A stretch of 8,597 nt of DNA. Source: Dehalococcoidia bacterium. Its GTDB lineage: Bacteria; Chloroflexota; Dehalococcoidia; UBA2979. The DNA lies in NCBI GenBank assembly GCA_004297315.1, contig SCTU01000219.1, positions 1 through 8,597 on the forward strand, in the 5' to 3' direction. Made by a program: the position numbers and the translations under genes. Positions 1-4,472 of this stretch are shown here, one piece after another (the stretch's first letter is position 1; every line of letters starts with the position of its first letter). The notes under the pieces are model-generated. The model had not been told where the DNA came from and ran no database searches. It saw only the letters and a list, made by a program, of their open reading frames with translations.

Positions 1-743
1 GCGTCGCCGGCGCGGTCGAGGCCGTAGAGGTTGCCGCTCTTGTCGAACAGCGGCGTCTGAGGCGTGTTCAGGTACTTCGGCTCGTCCCCCGGCCGCATCG
101 CGCGCGCGCCGAAGCCGATCAGGCGTCGACGCCCGTCGCGCGTGGGGAAGATCAGCCGGTAGCGGAAGCGGTCGTAGACCCCGCGGTCGCCCTTGATCGC
201 AAGTCCCGCCTCGATCAGGTCGTCCTCGCTGAAGCCGCGCGCCACCAGGTGGTCCGTCAGGCTGCGCCAGCCGTCCGGCGCGAACCCCAACTGCCACGCG
301 CGCACGGTGGCGTCGTCCAGCCCTCGGCGCTCGGCGTAGGCGCGCGCCTCGCCGCCCTCCGCACCGGCGAGCGCCGCCTGCCAGAAGACGGCAGCGGCCT
401 CGTTCGCGGCGAGGAGCCGCTCGTGCTGCTCACGTTCCTCGCGCTCACGCGGGGACGGCGCGCGCAACTCGACGCCGGCCCGTTCGGCCAGCCGCTGGAG
501 CGCCTCGCGGAAGTCGAGGTTCTCGACCTTTCGCACGAACTCGATGACGTCCCCGCCGGTGGAGCAGGAGCCGAAGCAGTGCCACGTCTGGCGCTCCGGG
601 TCCACGGCGAACGACGGCGTCCGCTCGCTGTGGAACGGGCACCGCGCCTTCCAGGTACGTCCGGCCTTTTTCAGCTCAGGGACATACCCGGAGACGACCT
701 CGACGATGTCGAGGCGGGATTTCACGTCATCGATCACACTCAT
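1..743 (-). CDS. dnaG: DNA primase DnaG, N-terminal part (runs off the window edge)
   Basis: DnaG synthesises RNA primers on the lagging-strand template and works with the replicative DnaB helicase. The 247 residues visible cover the CHC2-type zinc-binding domain and the start of the catalytic core; the rest lies beyond base 1. The protein opens MSVIDDVKSRLDIVEVV, the usual helix before the zinc finger. The zinc ligands are C35 and H38 (in CPFH), then C56 and C60 (in HCFGSC). The second pair is spaced C-x3-C, one residue longer than the C-x2-C of E. coli and Geobacillus DnaG. Further matches to the family are TPSFAV (42-47), GGDVIEFV, YDRFRYRLIFP, IGFGAR and PKYLNTPQTPLFDKS, the last two belonging to the N-terminal part of the catalytic core. 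The ATG at 743 fits the family N-terminus. No convincing Shine-Dalgarno precedes it; a short CACC/GGTG hairpin (759-770) lies just upstream. The gene is the last visible member of the leftward run and follows the DinB-like gene by 73 bases. The assignment is secure. Confidence 0.97.
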   Translation of the reverse strand, partial: MSVIDDVKSRLDIVEVVSGYVPELKKAGRTWKARCPFHSERTPSFAVDPERQTWHCFGSCSTGGDVIEFVRKVENLDFREALQRLAERAGVELRAPSPREREEREQHERLLAANEAAAVFWQAALAGAEGGEARAYAERRGLDDATVRAWQLGFAPDGWRSLTDHLVARGFSEDDLIEAGLAIKGDRGVYDRFRYRLIFPTRDGRRRLIGFGARAMRPGDEPKYLNTPQTPLFDKSGNLYGLDRAGD

Positions 744-816
744 GGGTAATCACTACGACACCGAGCGGTGAGTTCCGTTACGCGGTGGCGGCAAAAACCC
801 CAGAATTGACCGGTTA

Positions 817-1239
817 TCAGCGCCCTATAACGGGTATCGAGGGCGGCGGAGGTGGCGCGGGTGGCCGGTCTCGGATCCGCTCGACGGCTGCGGCCTCCAG
901 ACGTTCCACCTCCGCGACCAGCGTCCTCACGTGCGCCTCGTCCGCGTCGTCGTCGTCGACGCAGCGCAGGATGCGGTAGCGGGCGCCGGCGAGGTCGTGC
1001 ACGACCTGCGGCGGCAGCGGCTTCTCGGCCGGCCCTCGCTGCGAACTCGTGCCGCCCGCCTCCCCGACAGCCTGGTGCTCGGCCGCGGCGAGGTTGGCAA
1101 GCAGCCGCACGACCGTCTCGCCCTCGCCCAGGTCGGTCGCGAAGTCGCGCTCCGTCAGCCCCTCCATTGCACCCAGCAATGCGCGGCGCGCCACCTCCAG
1201 GCGGGCGGCGAGGTCGGCACGGAGGTCGGCGTCGATCAC
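817..1239 (-). CDS. small DinB-like helical-bundle protein, probably metal-free
   Basis: This is a 140-residue protein starting at GTG 1239, with GAGG (1246-1249) six bases upstream. It begins 11 bases after the stop of the second SH3b/CARDB gene, so it is very probably co-transcribed with it and with dnaG downstream. The sequence is helical and resembles the N-terminal half of DinB/DUF664-type four-helix bundles: a helix with LLGAMEGLTERDF (21-33), then GEGETVVRLLANLAAAEH (38-55), where family members typically have a W-S-V-x-D-x-L-x-H-L core, then LPPQVVHDLAGARYRIL (75-91). The histidine that usually supplies a metal ligand in the second helix is replaced by N49. H55, H81 and H103 remain, but not in the classical arrangement. 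An acidic DDDDADE stretch (95-101) precedes a last amphipathic helix, and the protein ends in a proline-rich tail (126-136). No enzymatic role can be assigned. The DinB relation is inferred from pattern alone; it could be an unrelated helical protein. Confidence 0.72.
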   Translation of the reverse strand: MIDADLRADLAARLEVARRALLGAMEGLTERDFATDLGEGETVVRLLANLAAAEHQAVGEAGGTSSQRGPAEKPLPPQVVHDLAGARYRILRCVDDDDADEAHVRTLVAEVERLEAAAVERIRDRPPAPPPPPSIPVIGR

Positions 1240-1250
1240 GAAGGTCCTCG

Positions 1251-2381
1251 CTATCGCGGGTAGGTGTTGTTGCCCAGCGCGCCGTCCGCGATCGAGTCCG
1301 ACGAGAGCGTGATCGAGATCGCGGTGAGGTCGACGTCGCGCAGTTCGGGGAGGAACACCACCATGCTGCCTCCCGCCTCGATCATGCCGCTCTGCTCCAC
1401 GCGTCCGAGGAGGCGGGTGCCGGGCAGCGGTTCCCGCACCGTGATCGTATGGACACCTGTCACCGGGATCGTGCTGTTGTTGCGGACCGTCACGACGAGC
1501 GCGCCCGCCCCTCGCTCGACGGTGGCGATCTCGAGGTCGACGGGCTGGTCGGGCTCGACGATTCCCGTGAAGGTGTTGTTCGACTCGTCTACCTCGGGCA
1601 CCGGCGGGCTGAGCGACACCCTCACGGTGACGGTGCCGCGGATCTGCACGAAGCCACCCAGCACCGCCGCCTGGATCCGCTGCCCGGCGCGCAGGCCCTC
1701 GTCCGTCTTGCCCTCGATCGGCACCGCCGGTCCGCCGTCGACCGAGGCCAGCAGCGTGCCTCTCGCGTCAGCCGGACCGGCGTTCAGCACCGAGACGGAG
1801 AGCCGGTTGTCCTTCGCGAAAACCGACTCCACTACCAGGTCCGGGCGCGCGACCGGCCCTGCGGGTGCGGTCACGGGCGCCGCCGCGTTCGGGTCAGCCG
1901 TCACCGTCGCGAGTACCGCCGGGTCGACACCCTCGACTGCCGCGACCGTGATCCACCCCACGAGGTCGGGGCGGTCTTCGGCGGCGGCGGCGATCCAACG
2001 CCCGTCCGGCGACTTCCCCACGACGCGCAGCCGCATCCTCGCGGGCAACTGGACGAGGACCGGCGCGTCCTCGCGCGGTTCGGCGCGCAGCGGGGCGTCA
2101 CGCCGGGCGGCCGGGCCGGACTGGCCGACGGGAGCCTCCTCTTCCCGAAACGGCACGTCGAATGGAAGCCACTCCGGTCGAAGCGCCCCCACGGTGCTCA
2201 CGGTCGCAATCGCGAGAGCTGCGATGAGCAGCAGCGTGCGCCAGCCGTGGCTTCGCCGGTCACGCGCCTCGGCGGCGCGGGCCGCCTCGACCAGGGCATC
2301 GAGTTCGAAGGCGGGGTCGCGAGGCACGTCCTCGTGCAGGAGGTCGTCCAGTGGCTCATCCGGGTACCAGCCACCGCTCAT
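1251..2381 (-). CDS. membrane-anchored SH3b protein with two CARDB-like domains
   Basis: This 376-residue protein has four visible parts. The first is a charged, probably cytoplasmic N-terminus (1-46) ending in the basic stretch RDRRSHGWR. The second is one hydrophobic helix (about 47-67, LLLIAALAIATVSTVGAL). The third is a bacterial SH3-like domain (about 88-152) with the family pattern of a basic strand, L-x-V-V-G near 118-122, W129 and GW at 142-143. The fourth is a pair of tandem beta-rich modules (about 178-273 and 278-374) that look like CARDB repeats: PDLVVESV, VLNAGPADARG, VDESNNTF, then VDLEIATV, VRNNSTIPVTG and GALGNNT. By the positive-inside rule the SH3b and CARDB part should face outward. 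SH3b domains often bind cell-wall or protein ligands, and CARDB domains are adhesion-like folds; the ligand here is unknown. The ATG at 2381 overlaps the TGA of the upstream gene (ATGA), with GGAGG at 2388-2392. It shares its layout with the upstream gene, suggesting a duplicated pair. Confidence 0.85.
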   Translation of the reverse strand: MSGGWYPDEPLDDLLHEDVPRDPAFELDALVEAARAAEARDRRSHGWRTLLLIAALAIATVSTVGALRPEWLPFDVPFREEEAPVGQSGPAARRDAPLRAEPREDAPVLVQLPARMRLRVVGKSPDGRWIAAAAEDRPDLVGWITVAAVEGVDPAVLATVTADPNAAAPVTAPAGPVARPDLVVESVFAKDNRLSVSVLNAGPADARGTLLASVDGGPAVPIEGKTDEGLRAGQRIQAAVLGGFVQIRGTVTVRVSLSPPVPEVDESNNTFTGIVEPDQPVDLEIATVERGAGALVVTVRNNSTIPVTGVHTITVREPLPGTRLLGRVEQSGMIEAGGSMVVFLPELRDVDLTAISITLSSDSIADGALGNNTYPR

Positions 2382-3133
2382 GGCGAGCCTCCGGCCCCGA
2401 CGAGCAGGACGCGCCGCACGTTGTTGAACTCCCCCGACTCCTTCACGCTGTTCACGTGGTCGATCTCGATCACGAAGAGCCCCGTGCGGCGAACCTCGAT
2501 CCCGGTGTTCACAGAGGCAAAACGCCCCGGCGCCAGCGGCTGACTCGTCAGGTTGACCTCCAGCACGCCGAGGATCTCGCCGTCGGCACTGGAGACCTGC
2601 AATCCCACACGCCCGGCGAAGGGCGCCCGCCCCTCGTTCGTGATCCGCACCACCAGGTTGCCGTTCGGTTGGACCTCCGCGCTCGCGACGCTCAGGTCGG
2701 GCAGTGCGTCGCCCTCCACGCTCCCCGCAGGGCCCGAGGCGCTACCCGCGGCCGGCGCCTGCGCGAGCGAGGGCAGCGAGGCGAGGCTGGGCAGGCCGTC
2801 TGTGACGAAGTTGGCGCGCGGCACCCAACCTTCGATGCCCGACTGCGACGGGTACACGACGCGGAGCCACGCCCCGTCCTCCGTGCGTCCCGTCACGCGC
2901 GCCTCGCGGCCCGCGGGGATCACCGCGACGAGTTCCGCGGAGCGAGCAGGCCGGACGTAGACGTTGGAGGTGACAGCGAGCCTCGCGGTGGTCGAGCCGA
3001 TCGATGGCGTGTTCGTGGCGACGGGCGCCTGGGCGCCTCGACCGCCGTCCGCGAACAGGATGACCGCAATCGTGCCCGCGGCGACGAGGACGACGCCGGC
3101 AGCGGCGATGACGGGGGGGCGAGGTGTTGCGAT
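2378..3133 (-). CDS. membrane-anchored SH3b protein with one CARDB-like domain; start codon unusual
   Basis: Taken from the first canonical in-frame start, GTG 2923, the product is 181 residues and begins in the middle of an SH3 domain. The frame stays open upstream and encodes what is missing: a hydrophobic helix (VIAAAGVVLVAAGTIAVILF, residues 8-27), a short linker, and the first strands of the SH3b domain (TARLAVTSNVYVRP, 49-62). No ATG, GTG or TTG occurs in this frame between the dgt stop (3203-3205) and base 2924. The best full-length start is ATC at 3131-3133, preceded at eight bases by GGAGG (3142-3146), giving 251 residues. The SH3b domain runs to about 110 (W89, GW at 102-103). A Pro/Ala/Ser linker and one CARDB-like module follow (about 143-245: PDLSVASAEV, ITNEGRAPFAG, GEFNNVRRV). 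The protein should be an outward-facing, single-pass membrane protein. It sits between dgt and its two-CARDB relative, with which it overlaps by four bases. The 5' boundary is an inference; the coding frame is firm. Confidence 0.78.
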   Translation of the reverse strand: MATPRPPVIAAAGVVLVAAGTIAVILFADGGRGAQAPVATNTPSIGSTTARLAVTSNVYVRPARSAELVAVIPAGREARVTGRTEDGAWLRVVYPSQSGIEGWVPRANFVTDGLPSLASLPSLAQAPAAGSASGPAGSVEGDALPDLSVASAEVQPNGNLVVRITNEGRAPFAGRVGLQVSSADGEILGVLEVNLTSQPLAPGRFASVNTGIEVRRTGLFVIEIDHVNSVKESGEFNNVRRVLLVGAGGSP

Positions 3134-3141
3134 CGTCCGTG

Positions 3142-3146
3142 CCTCC
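3142..3146 (-). promoter_or_regulatory. Shine-Dalgarno that supports the ATC start of the first SH3b gene
   Basis: The minus strand reads GGAGG here, eight bases before the ATC at 3133. This is ideal spacing, and the reading frame from that point begins directly with a signal-anchor-like sequence. A second purine-rich run (GGGGGAGG, about 3156-3163) lies further upstream without a matching start codon. Confidence 0.5.
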
Positions 3147-3202
3147 GGCCCGCGACCTCCCCCGCAGTCTAGGCAGCCCCGCGGCGGGCGGCTATTGCGT
3201 GG

Positions 3203-4243
3203 TCAGCGGATCAGGCCGAGCGAGTGCGCCTGCCAGAGCGCGTAGCCGTCCGTCATCCCGGAGACGTAGTCAGCAGCGCGCCGCCACGGCGGGTCGTCCG
3301 GCAAGGACCAGCCCGGGATCGCCTCCGGCCGGGCCTCGTAGTGGCGGAACAGCGCCTCCACGATCTGTTGTCCGCGCTGGGCTTCTTTCAGCACTTCGGG
3401 GTGGAGGTAGACGCGCTCGAACATGAACTCCCGCAGGACGTCTGTCGCACCGAGCACTTCGTCAGAAAGGCGGATGCGCGGGGCCGTCCCCGCGAATGTG
3501 GCCTCCGAGGCAACGACGCAGTCCGTGACGAGCGTCGCCACGCGCGCGCTGTGCGTCGTGCCAAGGAAGGCATGCGCCGTGTCCGGGAGTTGCGACTCGG
3601 CGATCAACTCCGCCCGGATCGCGTCCTGGATGTCGTGGTTGAGGTACGCGATCGAGTCGGCGAGTTTCACGATCTGCCCCTCGAGCGTCGAGGAGAACCC
3701 CCACGCTTCGGCGGCGACCGATGCACGCGTCTTCGAGTGCTTCAGGATGCCCTCGCGCGTCTGGTCGGTCAGGTTCAGGCCGCGTCCGCCCTCCTCCAGC
3801 AGGTCGACGATGCGCAGCGACTGCTCGTTGTGGCGGAAGCCCTCGGGCAGAAGCGCGGCCAACTGTTCTTCGCCGGCGTGCCCGAACGGCGTATGACCGA
3901 GGTCGTGCGCGAAGCCGACCGCCTCCGTGAGGTCCTCGTTCAGGTTGAGCGCGCGCGCGATCGTCCGCGCGACCTGCTGCACCTCGATGGTGTGCGTCAT
4001 GCGTGTGACTACATGGTCGGAGTCAGGGTGTACGAAGACCTGGGTCTTGTGCTTCAGCCGCCGAAAGGCGCGCGTGTGGATCACGCGGTCGCGGTCCACC
4101 TGGAACGCGAGGCGGATCGTGTCGGGTGCCTCCGGGCGCGGACGCGTCGCCGCCGCCTCGCGGGCCGCCAGCGGGTGCAGCGTCGCCTCGCGCGCGGCCA
4201 TCTGCGCGCGTAATCGATGGAGGATGGGGTGATCGTCCGTCAC
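3203..4243 (-). CDS. dgt: dGTPase-like HD-domain deoxynucleotide triphosphohydrolase
   Basis: This 346-residue protein belongs to the deoxyguanosinetriphosphate triphosphohydrolase-like family, which hydrolyses dNTPs to the deoxynucleoside and triphosphate. The HD-superfamily metal ligands are visible: H84 (RMTHTIEV), H113-D114 (FAHDLGHTPFGHAGE) and the distal D196 (KLADSIAYLNHDIQDA). Other family signatures are HTRAFRRLKHKTQVF (56-70), FRHNEQSLRIV (136-146) and LNLTDQTREGILKHS (156-170). The length fits the shorter family branch of about 330-380 residues. The start is GTG 4243, because an in-frame TAG lies four codons upstream; AGGGTGG precedes it. It is the first gene of the leftward run and is divergent from ppdK. 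A dGTPase gene close to dnaG is a recurrent arrangement in Gram-positive-like bacteria, which fits control of dNTP pools near replication genes. Actual substrate preference (dGTP or other dNTPs) cannot be read from the sequence. Confidence 0.95.
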   Translation of the reverse strand: MTDDHPILHRLRAQMAAREATLHPLAAREAAATRPRPEAPDTIRLAFQVDRDRVIHTRAFRRLKHKTQVFVHPDSDHVVTRMTHTIEVQQVARTIARALNLNEDLTEAVGFAHDLGHTPFGHAGEEQLAALLPEGFRHNEQSLRIVDLLEEGGRGLNLTDQTREGILKHSKTRASVAAEAWGFSSTLEGQIVKLADSIAYLNHDIQDAIRAELIAESQLPDTAHAFLGTTHSARVATLVTDCVVASEATFAGTAPRIRLSDEVLGATDVLREFMFERVYLHPEVLKEAQRGQQIVEALFRHYEARPEAIPGWSLPDDPPWRRAADYVSGMTDGYALWQAHSLGLIR

Positions 4244-4297
4244 GATGCCACCCTACAGAAATGGTTCACCCGGCGATACCGATCAAGCGGGGAACCC

Positions 4298-4325
4298 TCG
4301 ACCGAAGCAGGCCCGGACGTATACT
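4298..4325 (+). promoter_or_regulatory. candidate sigma-70-type promoter for ppdK
   Basis: TCGACC (4298-4303) and TATACT (4320-4325) are separated by 16 bases. The -10 matches the consensus at five of six positions and the -35 at four of six. Initiation would fall near 4332, leaving a leader of about 140 bases before the ppdK ATG. This is the clearest AT-rich hexamer in the divergent region. For the opposite direction (dgt) I see only a TTGATC at 4281-4286 with no good partner -10. Confidence 0.45.
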
Positions 4326-4330
4326 CGGAA

Positions 4331-4343
4331 GGTCGACTCGACC
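4331..4343. promoter_or_regulatory. 13-bp palindrome at the predicted ppdK transcription start
   Basis: GGTCGA and TCGACC flank a single central base, a perfect 6+1+6 inverted repeat. It begins six bases after the proposed -10 and would cover +1, a common operator position. TCGACC also occurs as the proposed -35 box at 4298-4303. The repeat is plain in the sequence; a regulatory role is inference. Confidence 0.35.
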
Positions 4344-4451
4344 GGTGCGGCCGGTTGGGCCCGAGGAAATCTCATCCTCCCCCTAGCGACGCGGATTCCG
4401 GCGGGCCGACCGCTGCGACGCCCGTGCTGCCGGGACAATGCCGTTGTCCCG
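4341..4451 (+). promoter_or_regulatory. structured 5' leader of ppdK with successive hairpins
   Basis: Between the predicted promoter and the ribosome binding site there are several inverted repeats. ACCGG/CCGGT spans 4341-4355 with a 5-base loop. GAGGA/TCCTC spans 4363-4379 with a 7-base loop. CGGGC/GCCCG spans 4402-4424. The strongest is a perfect 8-bp stem, CGGGACAA/TTGTCCCG, at 4431-4451 with loop TGCCG; it ends seven bases before the GGAAGG of ppdK. No known riboswitch class is recognised. The hairpins could be translation-control or attenuation structures, or the last could be a protein-binding operator. High GC makes short stems common, so only the 8-bp stem is strong evidence. Confidence 0.45.
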
Positions 4452-4472
4452 CGAGCGTGGAAGGTGCGCCTG

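Noticed and set aside
1264..2427. 387-residue plus-strand open frame rich in Ser, Thr, Arg and Ala
   Set aside because: It is a low-complexity frame opposite the two-CARDB gene, whose own frame has clear domains, a membrane helix and a ribosome binding site.
852..2543. 563-residue plus-strand open frame rich in Arg and His
   Set aside because: It is antisense to the SH3b/CARDB and DinB-like genes, has no domain pattern and shows the Arg/His/Asp-rich composition typical of shadow frames in GC-rich DNA.
3165..3202. GC-rich partial inverted repeat after dgt, considered as a terminator
   Set aside because: The stem is imperfect, there is no T-tract, and the next leftward gene begins within about 70 bases, so read-through is more likely.
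3224..4213. 329-residue plus-strand open frame over dgt
   Set aside because: It is the antisense shadow of an unmistakable HD-domain gene, with no motif of its own.
4245..4472. Upstream extension of the ppdK frame by 76 codons
   Set aside because: The residues do not resemble PPDK. The stretch contains the predicted promoter and hairpins, and the ATG at 4473 has a good ribosome binding site.
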